A DNA stretch of 64,000 bases from contig JAFMNE010000003.1 in NCBI GenBank assembly GCA_017859395.1, positions 19,891 through 83,890 on the forward strand, in the 5' to 3' direction. The DNA comes from Ilumatobacteraceae bacterium (lineage in GTDB: Bacteria; Actinomycetota; Acidimicrobiia; Acidimicrobiales; Ilumatobacteraceae). This document shows positions 9,011-20,711 of the stretch, piece by piece (positions within the stretch are counted from its first letter, which is position 1; every line of letters begins with the position of its first letter). Position numbers and translations under genes: made by a program. The notes below the pieces were generated by a model, which saw nothing but the letters and a program-made list of their open reading frames with translations, did not search any database and was not told where the DNA came from.

Positions 9011-9766
9011 GTGCTCGCACTCGAATTCCCACCGATCAACGAGATCCTGCGCTGGCAGGATGTCTTCCCGTCGTTCAACAAGGTGGCGGCCATCTCCGTG
9101 CTTGCCGCGCTCATCGCATCGGTGATCTTCATCATCGCTGGCAATGCCGACGGGTCAAAGGCGCCGCGCGGAATTCGCAACTTTGCCGAAGCGATCGTTG
9201 AGTTCGTCGAGAACCAAATCATTCTGCCGACCATGGGGAGCAGTGGACGTGGCTGGACCCCGTTCCTGCTGAGCCTCTTCAGTTTCATCTACCTCTGCAA
9301 CGTGCCGGGAATCATTCCGATCATCCAGATGCCTGCCACCGCACGAATGGCTCTTCCGTTGTTCCTGTCGCTGCTGGTGTGGGTGGTGTTCATCGGCGTT
9401 GGTTTCAAACACCAGGGCCTGGGCTACTTGAAGAACTCGCTCTTCCCCCCGGGGGTCCCTGCTCCGTTGTACATCTTGGTGACCCCTATCGAATTCATCT
9501 CGACGTTCCTGGTTCGCCCCTTCTCATTGACGGTGCGACTCTTCGCGAACATGCTCGCTGGTCACATTCTGCTCGTGACCTTTGCCCTGCTGACCAAGGA
9601 ACTTGTGCAGGGCGACTCTGTGGCGCTGATCCCCGTGGGCATCCTGCCGTTCTTCATGCTGGTCTTCTTGACTGCATTCGAGGTGCTCGTCGCGTTCCTG
9701 CAGGCCTACATCTTCACGATCCTCGCTGCCGTGTACATCGGTGGCGCCGCCCACCCCGAGCACTGA
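9011..9766 (+). CDS. atpB: ATP synthase Fo subunit a
   Basis: 251 residues with 5-6 TM helices. The stretch SLTVRLFANMLAGH contains the essential Arg that works opposite the c-ring Glu and lines the proton half-channels. FLQAYIFTILAAVYIG near the C terminus is also conserved. The GTG at 9011 is preceded by GGTAAG rather than a strong SD. Confidence 0.95.
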   Translation: MLALEFPPINEILRWQDVFPSFNKVAAISVLAALIASVIFIIAGNADGSKAPRGIRNFAEAIVEFVENQIILPTMGSSGRGWTPFLLSLFSFIYLCNVPGIIPIIQMPATARMALPLFLSLLVWVVFIGVGFKHQGLGYLKNSLFPPGVPAPLYILVTPIEFISTFLVRPFSLTVRLFANMLAGHILLVTFALLTKELVQGDSVALIPVGILPFFMLVFLTAFEVLVAFLQAYIFTILAAVYIGGAAHPEH

Positions 9767-10081
<315 letters not shown>

Positions 10082-10145
10082 TCGTTGAGACGGTCCGGAT
10101 TCCGGTCCGTATGTCCATAACCGAGAACGTGTTTAAGGAGTTGAC

Positions 10146-10805
10146 GTGCTAAGAGCCGTCGTCACATATGGGTCAGAGGGACCCCAAGTGCTCCTCACCG
10201 CCGAAGGTGGCGAGGAGGGGTACTCGGAGTACACCTTCGCTGACTGCGCGATCATTCCCGATGGCGAAAGCCCGGGAACCAAGATCGAGAGTCTTGAAGC
10301 GTGCGACGAGGGTCCCAGCCCGATCATGCCCGAAGCGAAGGAATTCTTCTGGGGGTCCGGCGCCTTCGTGGTGTTCGCCCTATTGATGAGGTTCTTCCTC
10401 TATCCGCGCCTTCGCCGCAGTATGGATGCTCGCGATGCGTCAATTCGAGAGGCTCACGAGTCGGCTGAGGCCGAGCGAGACGCAGCACGCGGTGAAGTGT
10501 CGTCATACGAAACGGCTCTGGCCGAGGTGCGGGCCGAAGTTGCTGCTCGCATCGACGCCGCACGGTCGACGGTCGAACAGGAACGCACTGCTCGTCTGTC
10601 TGAGGTGAACGATGCGATTGCGGCGCGGCGTGCCACAGCATCGGCCGAGGTAGATGCTGCCCATGGCGCGGCTCGACCTCAAGTCGGCACCGCGGTTGCC
10701 ACGGTTGCCAGCCGCGCAGTCGAGCTCGCCACGGGGCGGGCGCCGGATCCCAATGCGGTGAGTCGAGTGGTCGATGAACTCATGAACACGGGGGTGTCGC
10801 AGTGA
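10146..10805 (+). CDS. ATP synthase Fo b-type subunit with long Cys-containing N-terminal extension
   Basis: 219 residues. The first ~65 are acidic and lie before the single TM helix (about 68-86, FFWGSGAFVVFALLMRFF). Cys34 and Cys53 fall in this extracytoplasmic stretch. The rest is the usual long coiled coil of the peripheral stalk, and the following gene encodes a second b-type subunit. The GTG at 10146 has a clear AAGGAG SD 5 bases upstream, which supports the extended start. Overlap with the next gene is GTGA. Confidence 0.85.
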   Translation: MLRAVVTYGSEGPQVLLTAEGGEEGYSEYTFADCAIIPDGESPGTKIESLEACDEGPSPIMPEAKEFFWGSGAFVVFALLMRFFLYPRLRRSMDARDASIREAHESAEAERDAARGEVSSYETALAEVRAEVAARIDAARSTVEQERTARLSEVNDAIAARRATASAEVDAAHGAARPQVGTAVATVASRAVELATGRAPDPNAVSRVVDELMNTGVSQ

Positions 10806-11350
10806 ACATCCATGGGTTCGTCGCAGCAGGCGGCGACATTGATCCATCCGAAAGCGTGCATTGGCTGTGGCCTCCGGCGGCAGAGTTGATCTACGGCGGT
10901 ATCGCATCGTTGATCATCTTCTCTCTGCTGTGGAAGTTTGCTGGTCCCACCGCAAAGAAGGGAATGGCAGACCGCACCGCGCGTATTCAGGCCGACCTCG
11001 ATGCTGCCGATGCGGCCGTGACGGGTGCACGTCAGGAGGCGGAGGAGATTCGTCGGGCAGCAGGTGACATCAATGCCGAGAGGTCCCGTTTGCTCGCGGA
11101 AGCGGATGCACAAGCAGCAGATATCTTGTCCGATGGTCGGGCACGCATCGATGCCGAGGTCGCAGAACTCGAGGCGCGAGCAGCGGCAGACGCTGCATCG
11201 ATGGGAGATCGCCTTGGAGACGAGTTGAGGGCCCAGATCGTCAGCCTGTCCGCCGAGGTCACTCAGCGTCTTCTTGCCGAGACTCTCGACGATGCTGCTC
11301 AGCAGCAAATGATCGAGGGCTTCATCCAGAAAGTGGGGTCGTCGTCATGA
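10802..11350 (+). CDS. atpF: ATP synthase Fo subunit b (second b-type subunit)
   Basis: 182 residues. The TM helix is at about 28-45 (LIYGGIASLIIFSLLWKF), followed by an Ala/Glu/Arg-rich coiled coil and a C-terminal segment that contacts delta. With the preceding gene it makes a b/b' pair, as in cyanobacteria and some actinobacteria. Unlike mycobacteria, delta is a separate gene. It overlaps both neighbours (GTGA upstream, ATGA downstream). Confidence 0.88.
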   Translation: MNIHGFVAAGGDIDPSESVHWLWPPAAELIYGGIASLIIFSLLWKFAGPTAKKGMADRTARIQADLDAADAAVTGARQEAEEIRRAAGDINAERSRLLAEADAQAADILSDGRARIDAEVAELEARAAADAASMGDRLGDELRAQIVSLSAEVTQRLLAETLDDAAQQQMIEGFIQKVGSSS

Positions 11351-11874
11351 GCGACGCACGCATTGAGGGTTACGCCCGCGCCCTATTCGAGATCGCCCGC
11401 GCCGAGGGAACGCTCGACGAGGTTGAGGACGAACTGTTCCGGTTCGCTCGCTCATTTGAGTCGAGCGACGCGCTTCGCAATGCGCTCACCGACGAGACGG
11501 TGCCAGCCGATCGCCGTCAGGGCATTGTGGAGTCGCTTCTTGGTGACCGCGCGACTGCCACGACCAAGCAGTTGGTGTCGATGGTCATCGGCTCCGGCCG
11601 CGGTCGGGACCTGCCCGAGATCATCGACTCGCTTGTCGCTCGTGCATCGCGTTCGAAGGATCTTGAGGTCGCCGAGGTGCGCTGCGCTGTAGCCCTCTCC
11701 GATGACCAAAAGACCCGTCTAGCCGCTGCCCTGGCCAATGCGACCGGGCAGCAGGTCAACCTGAAGGTCGTTGTCGATCCTTCTGTCATCGGTGGCGTTG
11801 TCGCCACCGTCGGTGACACCGTCATTGACGGCACCGTCCGCACCCGTCTCGACCAGCTGAAGAGCCGTCTCTAG
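11347..11874 (+). CDS. atpH: ATP synthase F1 subunit delta
   Basis: 175 residues, normal OSCP/delta length. It has an N-terminal helical domain ([13 protein letters not shown]) and the C-terminal [20 protein letters not shown] motif that joins F1 to the peripheral stalk. The start overlaps the previous stop as ATGA. Confidence 0.94.
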   Translation: MSDARIEGYARALFEIARAEGTLDEVEDELFRFARSFESSDALRNALTDETVPADRRQGIVESLLGDRATATTKQLVSMVIGSGRGRDLPEIIDSLVARASRSKDLEVAEVRCAVALSDDQKTRLAAALANATGQQVNLKVVVDPSVIGGVVATVGDTVIDGTVRTRLDQLKSRL

Positions 11875-11884
11875 GAGCACACCA

Positions 11885-13480
11885 ATGGCTGAACTCACGA
11901 TCTCCGCCGCCGACATCGCGGCGGCCATCACGAAAAACCTCGAGGGCTATGAGCCCTCTGTCGAGGCCCGCACTGTGGGCCGTGTCGCCGAGATCGGCGA
12001 CGGTATTGCCCGCGTGTCCGGATTGCCCGACGCCGCCGTGAATGAGCTCCTTGAGTTTGCTGACGGGTCGGTGGGCTTGGCGCTGAACCTTGATGAGGAC
12101 ACGATTGGCGCGGTGGTTCTTGGTGCCGCAGAAGCCATCCAAGAAGGTCAGCCGGTGAAGGCAACGGGTCGAATCCTGTCCATCCCGGTGGGTGACGGTG
12201 TTCTCGGTCGCGTGGTGAACGCGCTCGGTGAGCCGGTTGACGGCCAAGGTGACCTGGTTGGAACCGAGTTGCGCCGTATGGAGATTCAGGCACCCGGCAT
12301 CATGGGCCGCAAGCCGGTTCACGAACCGCTCCAGACCGGTATCAAGGCCATTGACGCCATGACTCCGATCGGTCGCGGTCAGCGCGAACTCATCATCGGC
12401 GATCGCAAGACGGGCAAGACCACTGTCGCAATCGACACGATCCTGAATCAGAAGGGCCAGGGCGTGAAGTGCATTTACGTCGCGATCGGCCAGAAGGGTT
12501 CAACCGTTGCTCAGACAGTGGAGACCCTGCGTCAAGCCGGCGCGCTCGAGTACACCGTGGTTGTGACGGCTCCTGCAGCCGACGCCGCACCGTTCAAGTA
12601 CCTCGCCCCCTACGCCGGTTGCGCGATGGGTCAGCACTGGATGGAAAAGGGCGAACACGCCCTGGTGGTGTACGACGACTTGTCGAAACAGGCTGAGGCC
12701 TACCGTCAGTTATCGCTGCTGCTGCGCCGCCCGCCGGGCCGTGAGGCTTACCCGGGCGACGTCTTCTATCTCCACAGTCGCCTTCTGGAGCGCGCCGCGA
12801 AGCTGTCCGATGAGAACGGTGCAGGATCGATGACCGCACTGCCGATCATCGAGACCAAGGGCGGCGACGTGTCGGCGTTCATCCCGACCAATGTTATTTC
12901 GATCACCGACGGCCAGGTGTACCTACAGGACAACCTGTTCAAGTCGGGTGTTCGTCCAGCTGTCGATGTGGGTATTTCGGTATCACGTGTGGGTGGCGCC
13001 GCTCAGATCAAATCCATGAAGTCGGTCGCCGGTACGCTGAAACTTGACCTCGCACAGTTCCGTGAGCTTGAGGCCTTTGCCACATTCGGCTCGGAGCTCG
13101 ACGCTGTGTCGAAAGCGCAGCTCGACCGTGGCTATCGCCTGGTCGAATTGCTGAAGCAGTCGCTGAACAGTCCGATGTCGGTGGAGGAGCAGGTTGTGTC
13201 GCTTTTCGCTGGCACCAAGGGCTATCTCGACGACTTGGCGGTTGCTGACGTGCGCCGGTTCGAAGAAGAACTGCTGGACTTCGTTCGCACCCGCCACTCG
13301 GGCCTCCTCACCGAAATCCGTACCGCGGGCGTGCCCGATGCACTCGCCGACGCGGTGGTGGCATTCAAGGCCAGTTTCCAACGCTCTGACGCCGCTTCCG
13401 GCGTGGCGGTTGATCCTTCATCGGTTGACGCCGACGAGGTGGGCGACGCTGCATCCGACAAGACCCTCGCCACGGAGTGA
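11885..13480 (+). CDS. atpA: ATP synthase F1 subunit alpha
   Basis: 531 residues, a non-catalytic nucleotide-binding subunit. The P-loop GDRKTGKT is at 172-179, and the SISD-like [12 protein letters not shown] and the Arg finger region [11 protein letters not shown] follow. The last ~30 residues are an acidic low-complexity tail beyond the usual alpha end, as seen in other actinobacteria, where such tails can restrain ATP hydrolysis (inference here). AGGAG precedes the ATG. Confidence 0.97.
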   Translation: MAELTISAADIAAAITKNLEGYEPSVEARTVGRVAEIGDGIARVSGLPDAAVNELLEFADGSVGLALNLDEDTIGAVVLGAAEAIQEGQPVKATGRILSIPVGDGVLGRVVNALGEPVDGQGDLVGTELRRMEIQAPGIMGRKPVHEPLQTGIKAIDAMTPIGRGQRELIIGDRKTGKTTVAIDTILNQKGQGVKCIYVAIGQKGSTVAQTVETLRQAGALEYTVVVTAPAADAAPFKYLAPYAGCAMGQHWMEKGEHALVVYDDLSKQAEAYRQLSLLLRRPPGREAYPGDVFYLHSRLLERAAKLSDENGAGSMTALPIIETKGGDVSAFIPTNVISITDGQVYLQDNLFKSGVRPAVDVGISVSRVGGAAQIKSMKSVAGTLKLDLAQFRELEAFATFGSELDAVSKAQLDRGYRLVELLKQSLNSPMSVEEQVVSLFAGTKGYLDDLAVADVRRFEEELLDFVRTRHSGLLTEIRTAGVPDALADAVVAFKASFQRSDAASGVAVDPSSVDADEVGDAASDKTLATE

Positions 13481-13485
13481 TCTAG

Positions 13486-15896
<2,411 letters not shown>

Positions 15897-15899
15897 GTC

Positions 15900-16298
15900 A
15901 TGTCTGCCTCTTTCAGCGTCGAGGTGGTGTCTCCGGAGTCGGTGCTCTACTCCGGTGAGGCCACAATGGTGATCACCCGAACACTTGGCGGCGGCGAGAT
16001 CGCCTTCCAAGCCGGGCATGCTCCGTTTCTTGGCGCCCTCGACGCGAGCCATACGAGGGTGTTCCTCGCTGACGGCGCGGTGGAGGACATTGCCGTTCAC
16101 GGTGGCTTTGTTGAGGTAAGCAACGACAAGGTGTCGCTGCTGTCTGACACCGCCGAGGTGGCCTCAGCCATCGATGTTGAGCGCGCCCGGGCAGCAAAAG
16201 AACGGGCCGAAGAACGGCTGCGTCACGAACACGACGCGGAAGCGACTGCAGCGCTTGGGCGCGCAAACGCTCGTCTGAGTGCTGCCGGCCATTCCTGA
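15900..16298 (+). CDS. atpC: ATP synthase F1 subunit epsilon
   Basis: 132 residues. The N-terminal beta sandwich is present (VVSPESVLYSGEATMV, GEIAFQAGHAPFLGAL), followed by the C-terminal helical hairpin (ERARAAKERAEERL) that regulates hydrolysis. It is the last gene of the operon. Its TGA lies inside a perfect hairpin shared with the converging glpX stop. Confidence 0.94.
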   Translation: MSASFSVEVVSPESVLYSGEATMVITRTLGGGEIAFQAGHAPFLGALDASHTRVFLADGAVEDIAVHGGFVEVSNDKVSLLSDTAEVASAIDVERARAAKERAEERLRHEHDAEATAALGRANARLSAAGHS

Positions 16299-16314
16299 GC
16301 GTCGGCTCAGGAAT
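16291..16314. terminator. Bidirectional hairpin between atpC and glpX
   Basis: A perfect 10-bp stem (16291-16300 with 16305-16314) and a 4-base loop. The atpC TGA (16296-16298) is in the left arm and the glpX TGA (16307-16309, minus) in the right arm. There is no T-tract on either side. Confidence 0.6.
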
Positions 16315-17305
16315 AGTCGATCGCTGAGAATTCCTGCAGTTTGCGGACCCGGTGTCGGGCATCGATAAAGCGAACGGTGCCACTGCGCGACCGCATCACC
16401 AGGCTCTGGGTGCGGGCTCCACGGGCATCGAAGCGCACTCCGCGCAGTAGCTGCCCGTCGGTGAGGCCGGTAGCCGCGAAGAAGCAGTTGTCGCCACGCA
16501 CCAGATCATCCTGGGTGAGGACCTGATCAAGGTCGTATCCGGCAGAGATCATGGCCGAACGCTCCTCATCGGACTGGGGCGCGAGCCGTGCCTGGATCTC
16601 ACCCCCCATCGACTTCATCGCAGCGGCCGAGATCACACCCTCTGGAGTGCCGCCGATACCGAGCAGAACGTCGACGCCGGCATCGGGCCATGCGGACGCG
16701 ATGGCGCCGTAGACGTCGCCGTCACGGATAAGCCGGATGCGCGCGCCAGAGGCACGTACCTCGGCGATCAGATCGGCGTGACGTGGGCGGTCAAGGATCA
16801 CCACGGTCAGATCGCGCACCGTTGTGCGTTTTGACTTGGCGATCCATTTCAGGTTCTGGGTGGCGCTGGCGGTGATGTCGATGGCATCCACCGCTTCGGG
16901 ACCCACAGCGATTTTCTCCATGTAGAACGATGGACCCGGGTCGAACATCGATCCTCGTTCACCAACGGCAATCACCGACAGTGCGTTCGTGAGGCCGTGC
17001 GCGGTGAGGGTGGTGCCGTCGATCGGATCGACCGCGACATCGACGTGAGGTTCGCTGCCATCGCCAACAACCTCTCCGTTGTAGAGCATCGGCGCGTCGT
17101 CCTTTTCGCCCTCACCGATGATCACGACGCCGTTCATTTGCACCGTCGACAGGCTGAGGCGCATGGCATCGACGGCTGCCGCATCAGCGCCCTCTTTGTC
17201 GCCACGGCCAACCCAGCGCGCGGCAGCGAGGGCTGCGGACTCGGTGACGCGGACCAGTTCAAGAGCGAGGTTGCGATCGGGACGCTGGGCGGCGGGGTTT
17301 GCCAT
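16307..17305 (-). CDS. glpX: Class II fructose-1,6-bisphosphatase
   Basis: 332 residues of the GlpX family, a Li+-sensitive phosphatase of gluconeogenesis. The metal and substrate motifs [10 protein letters not shown] and [15 protein letters not shown] are present, with [16 protein letters not shown] later. ATG at 17305 follows TACGGT by 6 bases. Divergent from an S9 hydrolase and convergent with atpC. Confidence 0.95.
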   Translation of the reverse strand: MANPAAQRPDRNLALELVRVTESAALAAARWVGRGDKEGADAAAVDAMRLSLSTVQMNGVVIIGEGEKDDAPMLYNGEVVGDGSEPHVDVAVDPIDGTTLTAHGLTNALSVIAVGERGSMFDPGPSFYMEKIAVGPEAVDAIDITASATQNLKWIAKSKRTTVRDLTVVILDRPRHADLIAEVRASGARIRLIRDGDVYGAIASAWPDAGVDVLLGIGGTPEGVISAAAMKSMGGEIQARLAPQSDEERSAMISAGYDLDQVLTQDDLVRGDNCFFAATGLTDGQLLRGVRFDARGARTQSLVMRSRSGTVRFIDARHRVRKLQEFSAIDYS

Positions 17306-17311
17306 GGGAAC

Positions 17312-17317
17312 ACCGTA
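17312..17317 (-). promoter_or_regulatory. -10 box (TACGGT), glpX
   Basis: TACGGT on the minus strand, 6 bases before the glpX ATG, with no SD. The 36-base divergent gap also holds the -10 box of the opposite gene. Confidence 0.6.
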
Positions 17318-17328
17318 GTGCGGTGCTG

Positions 17329-17334
17329 TACCGT
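17329..17334 (+). promoter_or_regulatory. -10 box (TACCGT), S9 hydrolase
   Basis: TACCGT, 7 bases before the ATG at 17342. It marks the start codon of the divergent hydrolase. Confidence 0.6.
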
Positions 17335-17341
17335 CGCCGTC

Positions 17342-19123
17342 ATGGGTGCGGTGCCGATTGAACTGCTGTTATCAGGCCGCGATCTGACCGAGGCGCGAAT
17401 CGACCCGACAGGGTCGCGCGTCACGGTGGTAGCCCGCAGTCCCGGCGGGCCAGCTCGGGTGCTGCTGGTGCCAGTCGATGGTGGGCCTGAACGCGAGGTC
17501 GCTCTTGGCATTGACATCGCCGCTGGGCGTGGCGATGGTGGAGGTGCGACTGCGTGGATGCCCAGCGGTGACACCTTCGTGGTGGCTGGTCGTGACGGCG
17601 AGCTGCACCTTGGGGACCTGCACGGGGGTTCGCGGCCGCTGACGGCGCGGGGACGCTCGACGCGTATGCCCGCAGTCAGCGCCGATGGGCGTTATGTGGT
17701 GTCTGTCGTGGATGAGGCCGAAGTGTGGCTGACAGACCTGCACGCCGATCGCGAATACCGAATTGATGACGGCGAACACGACTTCTGCATGGATCCGGCT
17801 ATCCGGGTCGTGAACGGAGACATCGATGTGCGTTGGCAGGCGTGGTCGGTACCGGATATGGCGTGGGATCGATCGGTGATTGTGCGCTGCGTCATGGCCG
17901 CGCCGGACGGTCCCGCTCAACGCTCGCTGGTTGGCACCGCCCAGACCACCCAGCCGCGGTTCCTCGCCGACGGGTCACTGGGCTGTCTCCGCGACGATTA
18001 CGGATGGCTCAACGTGTGGATCGATGACCATGCGTTGGTCGATGAACCCTGTGAACACGGCAATCCGACATGGGGCCCCGGCGCTGTCTCCTTCACCGGG
18101 TCACCGTCGGCCCGCACTGTCGCTCTCTGTCGCAACGACGCCGGCTTCGGCAGACTTGTCCTGGTTGATCGATCCAGCGGTGCGACTACCGACATCGGCC
18201 GTGGTGTGCACTCATCGCTGTCGTGGGCGGGGGAGCACCTGGTCGCGATCCGTAGCGGGGCGCGCACCCCAACGCAGGTCGTGTCGTATCGCGTGGGCGA
18301 CGATCGAGCCGATGCCCCCGTGCACCGCACCACACTCATGGTGGGGCCCGCTGTTGGCTGGGAGGCGTACGGACTGCCAGAGCCGGAGGTGCACCGTGTG
18401 GATGGGCCCGCTGGGGCGGTGTTCCTGCGCCGGTATGCAGCCGGCGGCGGAACTGCTTTGGTGATGGTGCACGGAGGCCCGACCGATCAGTGGCGCGTGG
18501 AGTTCAACCCCCGAATTGCCTACTGGTGGTCGCGCGGCGTGGACGTGGTGGTGGTCGACCCTCGCGGCACCACCGGCCATGGTCGAGAATTCGCGCAGGC
18601 CCTTCGCGGTGGGTGGGGCGTGCACGACGTCGTCGACGTACGCGCTGCCATCAACTATGTGCACACCGCGGGGTGGGCGTCACCTGCCACCACGGCCGTG
18701 GCCGGGTCGTCATCGGGAGGATTGACGGTTCTGGGGGTGTTGTGCTCTGCCGCGCCGCCGGTGGCCGCGGGGGTGGCCACATATCCCGTGAGTGATCTTG
18801 CAGCCCTGCTCGATGTCGATCATCGTTACGAGGCCCATTACCCGCTCGGGCTGGTTGGCCCGGTTGGCGATCCGGCCTATGACGTCGGTTCGCCGATGAT
18901 GCATATCGGGCGATTGGGCGCACCGCTGCTGCTCCTGCACGGCACCGACGACCCGGTGGTGCCGATCGAGCAGAGTCGCCGCCTTGTGGCGGGTGCACCG
19001 GACGGCCTGATCGACTACCACGAGTTCGAGGGCGAAGGGCATGGGTTCTCCGCACCGGCGTCGCGTCGTCGCGAGTTCGAACTGGTGGAGCAGTTCCTTG
19101 GCGACCACATTGGGTTGGGGTGA
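17342..19123 (+). CDS. S9 family prolyl-oligopeptidase-like serine hydrolase
   Basis: 593 residues: a WD/beta-propeller-like N half (repeated [20 protein letters not shown]-type blades) and a C-terminal alpha/beta-hydrolase domain. The oxyanion/HGGP segment is [10 protein letters not shown]. The nucleophile elbow is AGSSSGGL (Ser), with Asp in HGTDDPVV and His in GEGHGFS. This resembles acylaminoacyl peptidases more than DPP-IV because the double-Glu motif is absent. The frame is open upstream to 16997, but that part is antisense to glpX. The ATG at 17342 with its -10 box is the likely start. Confidence 0.85.
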   Translation: MGAVPIELLLSGRDLTEARIDPTGSRVTVVARSPGGPARVLLVPVDGGPEREVALGIDIAAGRGDGGGATAWMPSGDTFVVAGRDGELHLGDLHGGSRPLTARGRSTRMPAVSADGRYVVSVVDEAEVWLTDLHADREYRIDDGEHDFCMDPAIRVVNGDIDVRWQAWSVPDMAWDRSVIVRCVMAAPDGPAQRSLVGTAQTTQPRFLADGSLGCLRDDYGWLNVWIDDHALVDEPCEHGNPTWGPGAVSFTGSPSARTVALCRNDAGFGRLVLVDRSSGATTDIGRGVHSSLSWAGEHLVAIRSGARTPTQVVSYRVGDDRADAPVHRTTLMVGPAVGWEAYGLPEPEVHRVDGPAGAVFLRRYAAGGGTALVMVHGGPTDQWRVEFNPRIAYWWSRGVDVVVVDPRGTTGHGREFAQALRGGWGVHDVVDVRAAINYVHTAGWASPATTAVAGSSSGGLTVLGVLCSAAPPVAAGVATYPVSDLAALLDVDHRYEAHYPLGLVGPVGDPAYDVGSPMMHIGRLGAPLLLLHGTDDPVVPIEQSRRLVAGAPDGLIDYHEFEGEGHGFSAPASRRREFELVEQFLGDHIGLG

Positions 19124-19150
19124 CGGCCACGCCGGTCACTGGTCGCGGGC

Positions 19151-19156
19151 TAGCCT
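19151..19156 (+). promoter_or_regulatory. -10 box (TAGCCT)
   Basis: TAGCCT, 6 bases before the GTG at 19163; no SD. Confidence 0.55.
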
Positions 19157-19162
19157 GCCGAC

Positions 19163-19879
19163 GTGGATGACACCGGCGAATTCCGCCCCGACGATCCTGA
19201 CACCGTCGTGGTGCACTACGACCTTGGCGTCTGGGATTTCGACCAGCGGTCTGCGTTGGCCGAGGCTCTCGCCACCGCCGGAATCGAACACATGTGGAAC
19301 GGCGATGAGTTACTCGTCCCCGAGCATGTTGAAGAGCAGACCGATGTGGTCTTCGAGCGTCTCGAAGCAGAAATTGGGCCGTTCCCGGAACTGCTGTCAC
19401 CAGATGAGGACGGCACCGAATTTCAACTCGATGAGTGGTCTGCGGCCGAGCGTTCGTCGTTGAGCAGCGCATTGGTCGATGCCCAGATCCCGCATCGATG
19501 GGACGGTACGTCGGTGGTCGTGGCCGCTGATGCAGAACAGGTGGTTGATGAGTTGCTCGATGCGATCGAGGCCGGCGATGTGGCAAATTTGGATGCGGAC
19601 GCCGACGCTGCGCCGGATGGGATCTTGTCGGTGGTGTTCTCCATCGCCGACCGTCTGGCACGCGATGTGAACGCCTCCGGAGCGCGAATGGAACTGTTCG
19701 ATCTCGTCCCACAGATCCGCTCGGCGGGCGCCCCCTTCGGCATCACAGCGAGGGTGTGGGACACGGTGTTGGGGAACGCTGAACAGCTCTGCGCGGCGTT
19801 CACGGCTGACGACTTCGATCCCGCGGACGTCACGACGGCGGCGGGCGACCTGCGCGACACCTGCCGGCCCTGGGTCTGA
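19163..19879 (+). CDS. Hypothetical acidic protein with internal duplication
   Basis: 238 residues, strongly acidic, with no signal or TM segment. Residues ~17-70 (VHYDLGVWDFDQRSALAEAL...IEHMWNGDELLVPEHVEEQTD) and ~90-140 (FQLDEWSAAERSSLSSALVD...IPHRWDGTSVVVAADAEQ) align as two copies of one ~50-residue alpha/beta unit. Shared features are W-x3-R(S), a helix, HxW(D/N)G and a beta strand. The C-terminal ~90 residues are helical and unique. No known function is recognised. The GTG at 19163 is fixed by the -10 box 6 bases away. It lies between an S9 hydrolase and a J-domain protein, each with its own box. Confidence 0.75.
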   Translation: MDDTGEFRPDDPDTVVVHYDLGVWDFDQRSALAEALATAGIEHMWNGDELLVPEHVEEQTDVVFERLEAEIGPFPELLSPDEDGTEFQLDEWSAAERSSLSSALVDAQIPHRWDGTSVVVAADAEQVVDELLDAIEAGDVANLDADADAAPDGILSVVFSIADRLARDVNASGARMELFDLVPQIRSAGAPFGITARVWDTVLGNAEQLCAAFTADDFDPADVTTAAGDLRDTCRPWV

Positions 19880-19935
19880 CCGCGTCTCCGTCGACGTGTG
19901 TGTGAGCACAATCCGACGGCGCCACGGCTGACCGG

Positions 19936-19941
19936 TACGCT
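19936..19941 (+). promoter_or_regulatory. -10 box (TACGCT)
   Basis: TACGCT, 6 bases before the GTG at 19948; no SD. Confidence 0.55.
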
Positions 19942-19947
19942 CCGGAC

Positions 19948-20655
19948 GTGCTGCTCGCCGAAATCGAGGTCTACCACAGCCGTCCGGCGCAGCCGACCCG
20001 CCGATTGTCACTTGGTGCGCTCGACCTGCCGGTGGATCCGTCGCCGGGTCTCGGCGGCTTGTTGCTCGGAGCGGTGGTTGCGCGTCACAGCCGCGAGCTG
20101 TCTGTTGACGACCTGCTCGAGGTGACGCACCTGTTGCGCCAGGTCGAGCGTGGCGAGCGTGTGGTGCAACCGCGTTTGCGGCACCGTTACCAGATCGATC
20201 GTCACGGACTTGCGGTGAGCCGCCATCGGCTCGAGTCTGACGGCGATGAGATCCGCTTCGACTTCGCGACCACGGGCACCGACCTCGCGCAGGTGTTGGG
20301 TGCGGTGTACGCCCTGGAACGCCTCGCCGGAGAGCATCGTCGCACCATTGCGCCTCTGCTCGACCGGGCAACTAGATGGCGTGGCCCGATCGGGGCCTCC
20401 TTGATCCAGCATCTGGCGGGTGCGCGCAGTAGCGAATTGTCGGCCCTAGCCGACCCGCGTGGATGGGCGATGAACATCTTGGGGCTCGATCCGACCGGTC
20501 CGACACCCGATCGGCGTGACATCATGCGGTGCTACCGGGCTCGAATGCGTGAAATTCATCCGGATCACGGAGGGGACAGCACCGATGCCTCCACCTCGAT
20601 CATCGAGTTGAACGAGGCGCGACGCATTCTCACCAACCCACTTGTCGCGGTGTGA
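19948..20655 (+). CDS. Protein with C-terminal J-domain
   Basis: 235 residues. The first ~165 show no recognised domain. The last ~60 form a J-domain with the invariant HPD (RCYRARMREIHPDHGG) and a final helix ELNEARRILT. J-domains recruit and stimulate DnaK-type chaperones, so the N-terminal part probably provides a client or location. It lacks the G/F and zinc regions of DnaJ. It ends in a strong hairpin before the converging MFS gene. Confidence 0.8.
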   Translation: MLLAEIEVYHSRPAQPTRRLSLGALDLPVDPSPGLGGLLLGAVVARHSRELSVDDLLEVTHLLRQVERGERVVQPRLRHRYQIDRHGLAVSRHRLESDGDEIRFDFATTGTDLAQVLGAVYALERLAGEHRRTIAPLLDRATRWRGPIGASLIQHLAGARSSELSALADPRGWAMNILGLDPTGPTPDRRDIMRCYRARMREIHPDHGGDSTDASTSIIELNEARRILTNPLVAV

Positions 20656-20690
20656 TGTCACCGCGGCCCAGTGTTGCCGCGGTCACACCG
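20648..20690. terminator. Long bulged hairpin between J-domain gene and MFS gene
   Basis: CGGTGTG (20648-20654) pairs with CACACCG (20684-20690), and ACCGCGG (20660-20666) with CCGCGGT (20677-20683). This is a 14-bp stem with a 5-base bulge and a 10-base loop. It includes the stop of the plus-strand gene. No T-tract. Confidence 0.6.
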
Positions 20691-20711
20691 GGCGCGCACA
20701 GTGCTGACCGC

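Noticed and set aside
16997-17341. 115-residue N-terminal extension of the S9 hydrolase
   Set aside because: Lies antisense to glpX, and a TACCGT box 7 bases before the ATG at 17342 marks the real start.
18651-19712. Minus-strand open frame of 353 residues across the S9 hydrolase and its neighbour
   Set aside because: Arg/Pro/His-rich, no motif, and overlaps two well-supported plus-strand genes.
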